Assembly: GCF_900129855.1 (NCBI RefSeq)
Contig: NZ_LT670819.1
Span: 992,001 to 1,056,000 of the forward strand
Length of the DNA stretch: 64,000 nucleotides
Direction of reading: 5' to 3'
DNA from: Streptomyces sp. 3214.6
Lineage (GTDB): Bacteria; Actinomycetota; Actinomycetes; Streptomycetales; Streptomycetaceae
The translations under genes were made by a program, and so were the position numbers. Under the pieces are notes generated by a model, which saw nothing but the letters and a program-made list of their open reading frames with translations, did no database searches and was not told where the DNA came from. Positions 34,387 to 42,308 of the stretch are shown in pieces (within the stretch, counting starts at the first letter, position 1; each line of letters starts with the position of its first letter).

Positions 34387-35667
34387 GTGCGAGTGGCGAT
34401 CATGACGGCGGGATCCCGGGGCGACGTGGCCCCCTTCACCGGGTTGGGGCACGCTCTCGTGCGGGCGGGACACGAGGTCACCCTGGTCACCCACGCCCGG
34501 TTCGCGCCGCTGGTGGCGGGCTCGGGCGTGGGTTTCCACGCGCTGCCCGTCGATCCGCGGGCCGAGTTGGAGTCCCAGCGGGGCCGGGGTCTGCACCGCA
34601 GCACCACCGGGCCGGGCAAGTTACTGCGCGTGGCCCGGATGGCGCGGGCCCTGGTCGGGCAGATGACCGACGACATTCTGACCGCCGCCCGCGCCAGCGA
34701 CGTGCTGCTGCTGTCCGCCTCGGTGGCGCCCCTGGGGCACACCATCGCCGAGGGCCTGTCCCTGCCGAGCCTCGGCCTCTACCTCCAACCCGTCGCCCCC
34801 ACAGGGGAGTTCGCGCCGCCGATGCTGGGCGGCGGCTCATGGGGAGCGGTCGGCAACCGGCTCGCCGGGCACGGTGTCGGGCTGGCCGTCGAGCAGATCT
34901 TCGCGCCCGTCCTGCCGACGGTACGGGCCCGACTGGGACTGCCCGCCGCACCCCGCCCCGGCGCCGCCCTGCGGGCGCGGCGGCGGCGCGGCTGGCCGGT
35001 CCTGCACGGTTTCAGCCCGCTGGTGGTGCCCCGGCCCCGGGACTGGCGGACCGAACTGGACGTCACCGGGTACTGGTGGCCGTACGACCGGGAGAGCCGA
35101 CTCCCGCCTGCGCTGCGGACGTTCCTCGACGCCGGGGCGCCGCCGGTCTTCGTCGGCCTGGGCAGTGCGACCGTGCCCGACCCGCGACGGCTGAGCGGCG
35201 AGATCGTCCGGGCGCTGCGGCGGGCGGGGCTGCGCGGGGTGATCCAGCGCGGCTGGGCGGGCCTTGCGGCCGACGGCGACGACATGCTGACGGTCGACGA
35301 GGTGCCGCACGCGCTGCTCTTCCCTGAGACGGCCGCGGTGGTCCACCACTGCGGCGCGGGCACCACGGCGGCCGGCGTACGGGCCGGCGTGCCCGCGGTA
35401 CCGGTGCCGATCCAGTTCGACGAGACCTTCTGGGCCGACCGTCTGGTCGCCCTAGGGGTGGCCCCGGCGTCGCTGCCGCTGCGCCGACTGACCGCCGACG
35501 CCCTCACCGCAGCGCTCGTGCGGGCCACCCGCGAGCCCGAGTACCGGGAGCGGGCACGGACGTTGGGGGCCCGGGTGCGCGGGGAGGACGGAGTGGGGCG
35601 GGTGGTGGAGGCGGTGGCCCGCCTGTCACCCGACCGTCCCCGAGCCACCGGCCAGGACGGGTCCTGA
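34387..35667 (+). CDS. GT1-family glycosyltransferase with TTA codon
   Basis: A 426-residue GT-B fold enzyme of the UGT/MGT type. The N-terminal acceptor domain begins VRVAIMTAGSRGDVAPFTGL. The C-terminal donor domain has VFVGLGSATV, DEVPHALLFPETAAVVHHCG and AGTTAAGVRAGVPAVPVPI, the nucleotide-sugar-binding signature. It likely glycosylates a small molecule or lipid. Residue 79 is a TTA codon (34621-34623), so its translation may depend on bldA. The GTG at 34387 is the first start of the conserved fold and has little ribosome site. A paralogous decayed copy lies at 39569-40194. Confidence 0.86.
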   Translation: MRVAIMTAGSRGDVAPFTGLGHALVRAGHEVTLVTHARFAPLVAGSGVGFHALPVDPRAELESQRGRGLHRSTTGPGKLLRVARMARALVGQMTDDILTAARASDVLLLSASVAPLGHTIAEGLSLPSLGLYLQPVAPTGEFAPPMLGGGSWGAVGNRLAGHGVGLAVEQIFAPVLPTVRARLGLPAAPRPGAALRARRRRGWPVLHGFSPLVVPRPRDWRTELDVTGYWWPYDRESRLPPALRTFLDAGAPPVFVGLGSATVPDPRRLSGEIVRALRRAGLRGVIQRGWAGLAADGDDMLTVDEVPHALLFPETAAVVHHCGAGTTAAGVRAGVPAVPVPIQFDETFWADRLVALGVAPASLPLRRLTADALTAALVRATREPEYRERARTLGARVRGEDGVGRVVEAVARLSPDRPRATGQDGS

Positions 35668-35742
35668 GGCTTCCCCGGGTCGCGCCCGCAAAGTAGCGCC
35701 GACTGCCCGGAAGCCAGGCGGGACTTCGCGGACACGACCTAG

Positions 35743-35762
35743 AAGGCTCATGAAGATCTTGG
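35743..35762 (+). repeat. IS1182-family left terminal inverted repeat
   Basis: Twenty bases identical to the complement of 37433-37452; flanked outside by CTAG. Confidence 0.93.
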
Positions 35763-35765
35763 TGA

Positions 35766-35796
35766 GGGGCTGTCCGGCCGGAGGCCGGGCAGCCCC
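35766..35796 (-). terminator. Hairpin after the transposase gene
   Basis: A 14-bp stem with one G-T pair (35766-35779 with 35783-35796) and a three-base loop lies inside the left end, just past the transposase stop at 35803. Confidence 0.75.
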
Positions 35797-35802
35797 TGTT
35801 CG

Positions 35803-37389
35803 CTATGTGGTGGCCGGGGTGAGTCGCCAGCGGCCGCCAGTGTGGGTGAGTCCGAGGTTGATCAGTCGGCGGAGGTTGAGGGCGGCGGCTCGGGTGTGAA
35901 GCCAGGTGTTGTTGTTGATGGTTCCGCGGTAGCGGAGTCTGCGGTTGCCGTGCTGGACGAGCCAGGCGACGGCGCGTTCGACTGGTGGTCGCCAGCGGCG
36001 GTAGTCGGCTTGCCAGTCCGGGTCGGTGGCGGCCTGGCGGCGGGCGGCCGCTTGCAGGTCGTGGTGGGGGCGGATGGTCAGGATGCGGCCGGCCTTGGCC
36101 TTGGTGCACCGCTCGCGGAGGGGGCATCCGGTGCACAGGTTCCCGAAGGCCGCCTTGCGCTGGTTGTGCTGTCCGCCGGGGCCCGACAGGGCAACCGTAT
36201 GCCCGGCGGGGCAGGTGACCGCGGAGGCGGCGGTGTCGATGGCGAAGTCGTCCAGGGTGAAGCCGCCGGGGACGGCGGGCCGCAGTGGGGCGGGCTTGAA
36301 GAACAGCCGGTGCCCCGCCTGGTGCAGGGCTTGGCGCATGTCGCCGGCGGAGTAGGCGGTGTCGCCGAAGGCGTCCACCGGACTCTCCTCGTCGGCCAGC
36401 AGATCCAGGCCGACGGTGGCCTCGTGGTGCTCGGCTCCGGCGCCGGGCCGCAGAGCCACGGCCGTGTATAAGCCGGTCTCGGGCTCGATGGCCAGGTGGG
36501 CTTTGTATCCGTCCTGCTGGTGGGTGCGGGTCTTGTGGATGTGGCGGGCTTCAGGGTCGACGGTGGACACGACGCGGCCCGGAGCGGTCCCCTTGCTGAT
36601 GCGCCAGCGTCCGTCGCGGCCGTCGGAGTCCTCGGCCGGCTCCACGTCTTGTCCTGCGACCAGCGCCAGGATGCCGAGGGCGTTCGCGGCCTTCTCGTCC
36701 AGCTGCTGGTCGGGCAGGTGGCCCAGCAGCCGCAGCACATCGGTGACCAGGGCGTCGACGAGTTCCGCGCGGGCCTGCTCGTCGTTCCAGGCGATGCGGG
36801 GTTTGCCGGGATCGGTGTAGTCGTGCGCGGTGCACTGCACGGCCGCGACCTCGGCGGCGCCGGGGACTTCGCGGATCACCGCACGGACGGCGGCGATCAG
36901 CTGGGTGACGGTGTCCTGGGTGGCCACCGCGTCGTCCAACACCGTCGAGTCCAAGGCCCGCCGGTGCTTGCCGCCCAGGACACCGGTGGCCTTCACCACC
37001 TCGCGCACGGCCTCGAAGACGCGGTTGGGCCGGGCCGAGCAGGCCAGACGGCGGCGGAAGTAGGCCAGCAGAGACGGGTCAAACGCCAGGTCGTTCAGGC
37101 CCAGCCCGCACGCGGCCTTCCACCGCAGGTCACACCGCAGCTCCTGCACCGTCTCGAAGTCCGACAGCCCGTGCAGGGCCTGCAGCGTGATCGCCGCAGC
37201 CAGGATCTGCGGCGGCATGCTCGGCCGTCCATTCGCCGACGGGTACATGTCCGCGAACATATGAGCCGGGAACAGAGCACCACGGTGCTCGGCCAGAAAC
37301 GCGAACACACTCCCCGCCGGAATCAACTCCCGGCACGTCTCCCACACATCCGGCCCGACCGTGTCCCCGGCCCATTCCCCCATCACCAC
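35803..37389 (-). CDS. IS1182-family DDE transposase
   Basis: A 528-residue transposase. The N-terminal domain has FAFLAEHRGALFPAHMFADM and YPSANGRPSMPPQILAAAI. The DDE catalytic residues fall in ALDSTVLDDAVA, DAFGDTAYSAGD and PPVERAVAWLVQHGNRRLRY. A Cys-rich insert (NLCTGCPLRERC) is usual in the family. Codon 307 is TTA (36469-36471 on the plus strand as taa), so translation may need the bldA tRNA. The GTG at 37389 and ATG at 37383 are both possible starts; no strong ribosome site is seen. Confidence 0.93.
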   Translation of the reverse strand: MVMGEWAGDTVGPDVWETCRELIPAGSVFAFLAEHRGALFPAHMFADMYPSANGRPSMPPQILAAAITLQALHGLSDFETVQELRCDLRWKAACGLGLNDLAFDPSLLAYFRRRLACSARPNRVFEAVREVVKATGVLGGKHRRALDSTVLDDAVATQDTVTQLIAAVRAVIREVPGAAEVAAVQCTAHDYTDPGKPRIAWNDEQARAELVDALVTDVLRLLGHLPDQQLDEKAANALGILALVAGQDVEPAEDSDGRDGRWRISKGTAPGRVVSTVDPEARHIHKTRTHQQDGYKAHLAIEPETGLYTAVALRPGAGAEHHEATVGLDLLADEESPVDAFGDTAYSAGDMRQALHQAGHRLFFKPAPLRPAVPGGFTLDDFAIDTAASAVTCPAGHTVALSGPGGQHNQRKAAFGNLCTGCPLRERCTKAKAGRILTIRPHHDLQAAARRQAATDPDWQADYRRWRPPVERAVAWLVQHGNRRLRYRGTINNNTWLHTRAAALNLRRLINLGLTHTGGRWRLTPATT

Positions 37390-37397
37390 GAAACGAG

Positions 37398-37429
37398 TCT
37401 GGCCCCACCGCTCACGCGGCGGGGCCAGA
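37398..37429. terminator. Hairpin upstream of the transposase gene
   Basis: TCTGGCCCC (37398-37406) pairs with GGGGCCAGA (37421-37429), with an inner CCGC/GCGG stem. Sitting between the right IS end and the transposase start, it could shield the transposase from outside transcription. Confidence 0.6.
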
Positions 37430-37432
37430 ACC

Positions 37433-37452
37433 CCAAGATCTTCATGAGCCTT
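37433..37452 (-). repeat. IS1182-family right terminal inverted repeat
   Basis: Twenty bases, exact complement of 35743-35762; followed by CTAG at 37453-37456. Confidence 0.93.
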
Positions 37453-38115
37453 CTAGGGCTCCTCGGGCGTCCACCCCGGCGGGCGGAGTATCCCCAGCAG
37501 TTGGCGGACCAGTTCGTCGACGACCTCGTCCAGGGTCGCGTCCACCCACCCCGCGCTCCAGTCGTGGAGGAGGCCGTTGACGCTGCCGATGAAGCCCGTC
37601 GCCGCGAGCCGGTAGTCGCGCGGGGCCGCCTCGCCGCGGGCGACGGCCGCCGTCGCCTCGGCGCAGATGAGGTCGACCCAGCCGGCGCGGCGGGCCAGGC
37701 GCTGTTCCTCCAGACGGGGACTGACGCCGACGATCTCGACGAAGGTGATCCGGATGCGGCACGGGTCCGCCGTGACGTTGCCCGCGTAGGCGCGGAAGAT
37801 CGCCGTGACGCGGTCGACGAGCGGCAGGTCCTGCGCGACGGTGAAGGCGGCCATGACCGCCTCCTCGGCCCAGGCGTTGACCTGGAGGTGCAGCGCCACC
37901 AGGACGTCCTCGAGGGTGCGGAACTCCTCGTAGAACTGTCGGGTCGACAGGCCGGCCGCTTCGCTGAGCGAGGCGACCGTGGTGCCGCGGTAGCCGGGTG
38001 TGCCCCCGAACAACTGCAGTGCCGCGTCCAGAAACCTCCCGCGCCGCTCGACCTGCCGCTGCTCGGCGGTCTTGCCGCCGTATCTGCCGGTCGGCGCCCT
38101 GAGCCTGCCCGTCAC
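37453..38115 (-). CDS. TetR family regulator ending at the IS boundary
   Basis: A 220-residue regulator with a TetR helix-turn-helix (about residues 20-65; ASLSEAAGLSTRQFYEEF) and a helical effector domain. The GTG at 38115 is preceded by GAGGGAGGG. The final codons are GAG GAG CCC TAG, and the TAG lies within the CTAG target duplicate of the adjacent IS, so the protein appears full length. It is divergent from the secreted beta-propeller gene, and a perfect palindrome at 38195-38210 between them is a likely operator. Confidence 0.87.
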   Translation of the reverse strand: MTGRLRAPTGRYGGKTAEQRQVERRGRFLDAALQLFGGTPGYRGTTVASLSEAAGLSTRQFYEEFRTLEDVLVALHLQVNAWAEEAVMAAFTVAQDLPLVDRVTAIFRAYAGNVTADPCRIRITFVEIVGVSPRLEEQRLARRAGWVDLICAEATAAVARGEAAPRDYRLAATGFIGSVNGLLHDWSAGWVDATLDEVVDELVRQLLGILRPPGWTPEEP

Positions 38116-38194
38116 TGACCCTCCCTCGTCGCTGTGTGCTCCCCCGCCGCCAATTTTGTCGTGCACGGCCTCTTGTGGCGAAGGGCACCCCTTC

Positions 38195-38210
38195 CTTACT
38201 TTCCAGTAAG
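38195..38210. promoter_or_regulatory. TetR operator candidate CTTACT-N4-AGTAAG
   Basis: A perfect 6-bp inverted repeat with four-base spacer in the 183-base divergent region between the TetR gene and the beta-propeller gene. Its AT content stands out from the flanks. Confidence 0.5.
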
Positions 38211-38298
38211 TCAACTCTGAACGCGCCCGTGTTCAGATTCGGGCCGGGTGCTTCGCCCTGCCCCGTACCTTCCGCCACCCCCAGAGGAGAGAGCAGCC

Positions 38299-39561
38299 AT
38301 GCCTGCCTTCAGAACCAGGCACCTTTGCTCCGTAGCCGCCGCCCTCGTCCTGACCGTCACCGCTCCCGCGACCGCCGCCACCGCCACGGCTGCCTCCGAC
38401 GCCTCGACCGCCGCCGCGCTGCGCGAGGTGCTCTTCGTCGGCAACAACTGGGAAGGCACCGCGGACGTCATCAAGTCCAGCGGCGACTTCGCCAAGGTCG
38501 GCCGGATCAACGTGATCCCGGACAAGGACGCCCGGATGGCGGAGATCAACCGCGATCCGATCAAGTGGATCTACTTCACGGCCATCCGCAACGGCGTCGG
38601 CGAAGGCCATGACCAGTTCGTCGACGACATGTACACCACGCCGGACGGCTCCTCGGTGGTCGTCTCGCGACCGAGTTTCGCCGACGTCGTCTCCATCGAC
38701 CTGGCCACCGGGAACATCAACTGGCGTTTCCCCGTGTCCGGTTACCGCTCGGACCACATGGCCGTCTCACCGGACGGCAAGCGGGTCGCGGTCTCCGCGT
38801 CGATCTCGAACACCGTGCACGTCCTGGACATCGTCACCGGCAAGCAGGTCGGCTCGTTCAAGACCGGCGACAAGCCGCACGAGAACATCTTCACCAAGGA
38901 CGGCAAGTACATCTACAACATGTCGATCGGCGACGTGAACACCTCGATGGACGCGCCGTGGCAGGACTTCACGAAGGGCGACCGGCGCATCACCGTCGTC
39001 GACGCGAACACCTACCAGCAGGTCAAGATCATCGACATGCGGCAGCGGCTGGACGCGATCGGCCTCAAGGACTACTCGGACGCGGTGCGCCCGGCGGTCT
39101 TCTCACCGGACGAGTCCAAGCTGTACTTCCAGGTCTCGTTCTTCAACGGCTTCTTCGAGTACGACCTCGCCACGGACAAGATCACCCGGACGAAGACCCT
39201 GCCGAAGAACCCGGCGACCAGCGACGACCGCACCACGTTCGTCAACGACTCGCGCCACCACGGCCTGTCGATGAGCCCCGACGGCAGCAAGCTGTGCGTC
39301 GCCGGCACGATGGACGACTACGCGACGATCGTCAACCGCAGCACCCTCCAGGAGGGCCCGCTGGTCACCGCCTCCAAGCCCTACTGGGCCACGGTCAGCG
39401 GCGACGGCAAGGACTGCGTGATCTCCGAGAGCGGCGCCGACCAGGTCACCGCGATCGACTTCGCCACCGGGCAGAAGGTCGTGTCGGTGCCGGTGGGCGA
39501 CCACCCGCAGCGGGTCCGGCTGGGCCATGTCGCCGCCGGCTGGACGGGGACGGGTAGCTGA
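38299..39561 (+). CDS. Secreted YncE-like beta-propeller protein
   Basis: A 420-residue exported protein. The signal peptide ends near TAPATAATA. The mature part is a chain of repeats of about 40 residues typical of seven-bladed propellers: HMAVSPDGKRVAVS, NIFTKDGKYIYNMS, PAVFSPDESKLYFQVS, LSMSPDGSKLCVAG and YWATVSGDGKDCVIS. Such proteins bind ligands or act as scaffold lactonase-like domains; no catalytic residues stand out. The ATG at 38299 has GAGGAGAG in front. The divergent TetR gene probably controls it. It converges on a glycosyltransferase relic with a seven-base gap. Confidence 0.85.
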   Translation: MPAFRTRHLCSVAAALVLTVTAPATAATATAASDASTAAALREVLFVGNNWEGTADVIKSSGDFAKVGRINVIPDKDARMAEINRDPIKWIYFTAIRNGVGEGHDQFVDDMYTTPDGSSVVVSRPSFADVVSIDLATGNINWRFPVSGYRSDHMAVSPDGKRVAVSASISNTVHVLDIVTGKQVGSFKTGDKPHENIFTKDGKYIYNMSIGDVNTSMDAPWQDFTKGDRRITVVDANTYQQVKIIDMRQRLDAIGLKDYSDAVRPAVFSPDESKLYFQVSFFNGFFEYDLATDKITRTKTLPKNPATSDDRTTFVNDSRHHGLSMSPDGSKLCVAGTMDDYATIVNRSTLQEGPLVTASKPYWATVSGDGKDCVISESGADQVTAIDFATGQKVVSVPVGDHPQRVRLGHVAAGWTGTGS

Positions 39562-39568
39562 CGCCTGG

Positions 39569-40194
39569 TCAACCAGCGTACTGATCAACCGCCTTGAGCA
39601 CCGCGCCCGCCCCGTCCTCCGTCGCCAGACGCTTCGCGGCGGCCTGGGCGGAGCGGGTGTGTGCGAGGTCGCGGACGGCTCGGTCGAGGGCGTCGGTGAG
39701 CAGTTCGGCGGTGAGGGACCGGAACGGCAGGGGTGCGGTGGCGGCGCCGAGCGCCGCCGGCCGCCGCGCCCAGAACGGCTGGTCCGCCGTCACCGGCACC
39801 GGTACCGCGGGCACCCCGGCGCGCAGTCCTGCCGCCGCGGTGCCCGCTCCGGCGTGGTGGACCATCGCGGCCGTCCGGGAGAACAGCAGCGCGTGGGGCA
39901 CGTCCCCGACGGCCAGGACGTCGTCGTCGCCTTCGGCGGCGAGCCCGGCGCTGCCGCTCCGCAGGATGCCGCGCAGCCCGGCGGCGCGCAGGGCCCCTAC
40001 GGCGATCCCGCTCAGCCGCTCCCCGTGGCCGGCGGCCATGCTGCCGAAGCCGTGCCGCACCGGCCGGCCCACTCCTGACGGCGGCGGGTCGCGGTGGGTG
40101 TCAGCGCGGGCAGCTGCAGGCGGTGGCGCAGGGCGGTGACGGCCTGCGTGTAGAGGTGGACGCCCAGGCCGGGAACGCCGGTGGCCTCGGTGAG
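39569..40194 (-). pseudogene. Decayed GT1 glycosyltransferase (internally deleted paralogue of 34387-35667)
   Basis: The 3' part (39569-40072) encodes the donor domain: GFGSMAAGHGERLSG, VGDVPHALLFSRTAAMVHH and AGTAAAGLRAGVPAVPVPV closely follow the intact enzyme at 34387. Upstream on the same strand, translation gives LTEATGVPGLGVHLYTQA and TALRHRLQLPAL, matching fragments of the acceptor domain. The parts between, and the N terminus, are missing. A short protein could still be made from 40072 but would lack the acceptor site. The sequence is therefore read as a gene remnant. Confidence 0.72.
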
Positions 40195-40362
40195 AAGTCC
40201 TCGAACCTCTCCTCAGAGGTGAGGCGTACCCCGGTCTGTCTCCTCCCCTGTCTCCTCCCCCAGCCTGCGCTGCCGGGCCCGCAGGTGCTCCAGCGCGTTC
40301 GCCTGCGGGTCGGTGAGGATGGCGGCGATCTCGTCGAGGTCAAGCCTCAACCCTGACGCAAG
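40195..40362 (-). pseudogene. MerR/TipA-type regulator remnant
   Basis: Minus-strand translation gives LRLDLDEIAAILTDPQANAL and then EHLRARQRRLGEE, matching the dimerisation part of MerR regulators after the DNA-binding head. A stop follows (TGA at 40213-40215 on the plus strand as tca). In another frame comes RLTSEERFEDF, the start of a TipAS-like effector domain, which runs straight into the glycosyltransferase fragment. The helix-turn-helix and the effector body are missing. Confidence 0.6.
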
Positions 40363-40373
40363 GGGAGGGTCAA
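40349..40373 (-). promoter_or_regulatory. Orphan MerR-type promoter dyad
   Basis: On the minus strand a TTGACC hexamer overlaps an ACCCT...AGGGT dyad of 21 bases (40349-40370), the layout of MerR-family self-regulated promoters. It sits directly in front of the headless MerR remnant, so the promoter seems to have outlived its gene. Confidence 0.42.
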
Positions 40374-40384
40374 GCGGCGGGCGG

Positions 40385-42250
40385 CTACCCCACCTTCTGC
40401 GCCGCCCACGCCGACAGTTCCGTGCGGGCGGCGGCCAGCAGGGTCGCGGAGGGGGCGGTGGCGCCGTTGGTGACCAGGGCGTAGTGCACGGTGCCCGAGT
40501 CGGAGGCGCTGAGCAGCAGGCGTCGGCTGCCGGTGCCGCCCGGCTCCGGGGCCGCCGCGATCTTTGTGCCGGTTGTGTAGGCCGACGGCCCGTACACCGT
40601 GCCGAGGTCGGAGACGACCGTGGTGGTGGCGGTCGGGAAGGAGGCGGGCAGGTGCAATTCGGTGGGGGCCGTGCCGCCGTTCGAGCGCCACACCAGCAGC
40701 CCGTACTGGCCGGAGCCGACCAGCTGTGCCGTGTTGGGCAGGGTGCTGGGGACCGGGTTCCAGGTGAGGGTGGTGGAGCCGTCGCGGGAGCGGTCCTCGT
40801 AGGTGAAGGCGACGGTGGTGCCGGAGGTGGCGCTCGGGTAGATCCGGTCGAGGAGACGGGCGTCCTGACGGAGGGTCGCCGTGCCGCTGTCGTCGAGGCG
40901 TACGGCGGAGAGGTCCTCGTCGTTCCAGGCGTCGCCGGAGGTCTGCACCTTGGCGGCGTTGCCGTTCATCAGCTCGTGGTGACGCCCGTTGTAGATGTCC
41001 CACTGCCACTGCGAACCGGACAGGACCGGGCCGGAGGTGGCCGGCGTGCTCCACCAACTGGCGCCCTTCACACGGGAGTCGAGGGCCTGGTACATCGCCT
41101 TCAGGACGGTCGGCGCCTTTCCGGCAGTCGAGCCGTTCAACGGGTGCCCGAACTCGCTGACGATCGCCGTCGTGCCGAGCGCCGAGGCGCGGTCACGGAC
41201 GTTGCCGAAGTCGGTCACGTACTGGCCGTTCTCCGCGTTGCCCCACATCAGGATTCCGGAGATGGCCTTCTGGTCGTAGAAGTGGGTGTTGAAGACATAG
41301 CGGGAGCCGAGCGTGCCCGCGTCGAGGAGGCCGCCCTCCTCCTTGCTGACGTTGCCGTTCCAGAAGAGGTTCGGCTCGACGAAGGCGGGCTTGTCGCTCC
41401 AGCCGGCCGCGTCCATCCGGGCCCGGAACTTCACGTAGAACGGCCACAGCACGTCGCGTTCCCAGGTGCGGCTGTTCTGGCCGGAGTCGTAGGTGCCGGC
41501 GTAGGGCTCGTTGTAGGGGTCGAAGCCCAGGACGCCGGTGAACTCCTCGGTGGTGAGGTTCGCCTTGAGGTAGGCCATGGTCTTCTGGGCGGTGGCCAGG
41601 AAGTAGTCCTGGAGGCCGTAGTTGTTGTGCCAGAAGTCGTACTGGGCGGCCTTCACCGCGCTGTTCTGGGTGATGTTCTGGCCCCACATGAAGCAGATCC
41701 CGCAGGATTCGGCGGGGTAGCCGCCGAGTGTCACCGCCCATGCGGGGGCGCCGTCGCCGGTGTACCAGCTGCCCGAGTTGAACAGATGGCGGGAGTACAG
41801 GTCCTGGTGGAAGTCGGGGTAGACCCGGATGCCGGCGTCCAGGAATGCCCGCATCTGCTGGGTGGCGGCGGCGAGGTAGGCGGTGTCGACCTGGCCCTTC
41901 ACCGGTTCGGCGTAGGCCCAGGAGAGTAGGAAGCGGACGGAGTTGCCGCCGCCGAGGGCGCGCAGGGCCGTCGCCGACTTCTTGGCGTCGGCGACCGAGG
42001 CGAAGGGCAGGCCCTTGTTCTCCGCGAGTTTGGTCTCGCCGGAGACGTTGTAGCCGCGCAGTACGACCTCGCGGCCGTTGCCGTCGACGAAGCGGCCGCC
42101 CGACACGGTGAGCGCCGTGCCGTCGAAGGAGAGGGAGTCGGGGAGCGTGGCGGCGGCGGTGGCGGTCGGAGAGCCCGCCACCGTCAGGAAGCCACAGAGT
42201 CCGCAGAGGACCACCAGAACAGCGAGCAGACGAGCCCGTGCATTTGGCAT
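40385..42250 (-). CDS. Secreted GH5 glycosidase (endoglycoceramidase-like)
   Basis: A 621-residue exported glycosidase. The signal peptide covers about residues 1-35. The barrel shows RFVDGNGREVVLRGYNVSG at its start, the acid/base Glu in LGFDPYNEPYAG and the nucleophile Glu in AIVSEFGHP, as in GH5 endoglycosylceramidases. A C-terminal beta-sandwich domain follows (about 500-600). It probably cleaves glycolipid or glycan links outside the cell. The ATG at 42250 gives the best signal peptide. A GTCCGG/CCGGAC inverted repeat (42261-42278) lies 10 bases upstream of the start. The gene follows the GTPase gene by 58 bases. Confidence 0.86.
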   Translation of the reverse strand: MPNARARLLAVLVVLCGLCGFLTVAGSPTATAAATLPDSLSFDGTALTVSGGRFVDGNGREVVLRGYNVSGETKLAENKGLPFASVADAKKSATALRALGGGNSVRFLLSWAYAEPVKGQVDTAYLAAATQQMRAFLDAGIRVYPDFHQDLYSRHLFNSGSWYTGDGAPAWAVTLGGYPAESCGICFMWGQNITQNSAVKAAQYDFWHNNYGLQDYFLATAQKTMAYLKANLTTEEFTGVLGFDPYNEPYAGTYDSGQNSRTWERDVLWPFYVKFRARMDAAGWSDKPAFVEPNLFWNGNVSKEEGGLLDAGTLGSRYVFNTHFYDQKAISGILMWGNAENGQYVTDFGNVRDRASALGTTAIVSEFGHPLNGSTAGKAPTVLKAMYQALDSRVKGASWWSTPATSGPVLSGSQWQWDIYNGRHHELMNGNAAKVQTSGDAWNDEDLSAVRLDDSGTATLRQDARLLDRIYPSATSGTTVAFTYEDRSRDGSTTLTWNPVPSTLPNTAQLVGSGQYGLLVWRSNGGTAPTELHLPASFPTATTTVVSDLGTVYGPSAYTTGTKIAAAPEPGGTGSRRLLLSASDSGTVHYALVTNGATAPSATLLAAARTELSAWAAQKVG

Positions 42251-42260
42251 GTCTACTACA

Positions 42261-42278
42261 GTCCGGTGATTTCCGGAC
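42261..42278. promoter_or_regulatory. Inverted repeat in the GTPase-GH5 gap
   Basis: GTCCGG and CCGGAC flank six bases, just upstream of the GH5 start and past the GTPase stop. It may be an operator or weak terminator; too short to decide. Confidence 0.35.
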
Positions 42279-42308
42279 ACCGTCAATACTTCTGACCCTC
42301 CAGTAAGT

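Larger units (their letters stand above)
35743..37452. mobile_element. Complete IS1182-family insertion sequence (1710 bp)
   Basis: The element has perfect 20-bp terminal inverted repeats, AAGGCTCATGAAGATCTTGG at 35743-35762 and its complement at 37433-37452, and encodes one transposase on the minus strand. Both ends are flanked by CTAG (35739-35742 and 37453-37456), consistent with a four-base target duplication at a CTAG site. Strong hairpins lie just inside each end (35766-35796 and 37398-37429). The right CTAG contains the TAG stop codon of the neighbouring TetR gene. The element appears intact and perhaps recent. Confidence 0.93.

Noticed and set aside
42299..42308. TCCAGTAAGT shared with the TetR palindrome at 38202-38211
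   Set aside because: Only one arm is shared and the second arm of the palindrome is missing, so a common operator is not supported.
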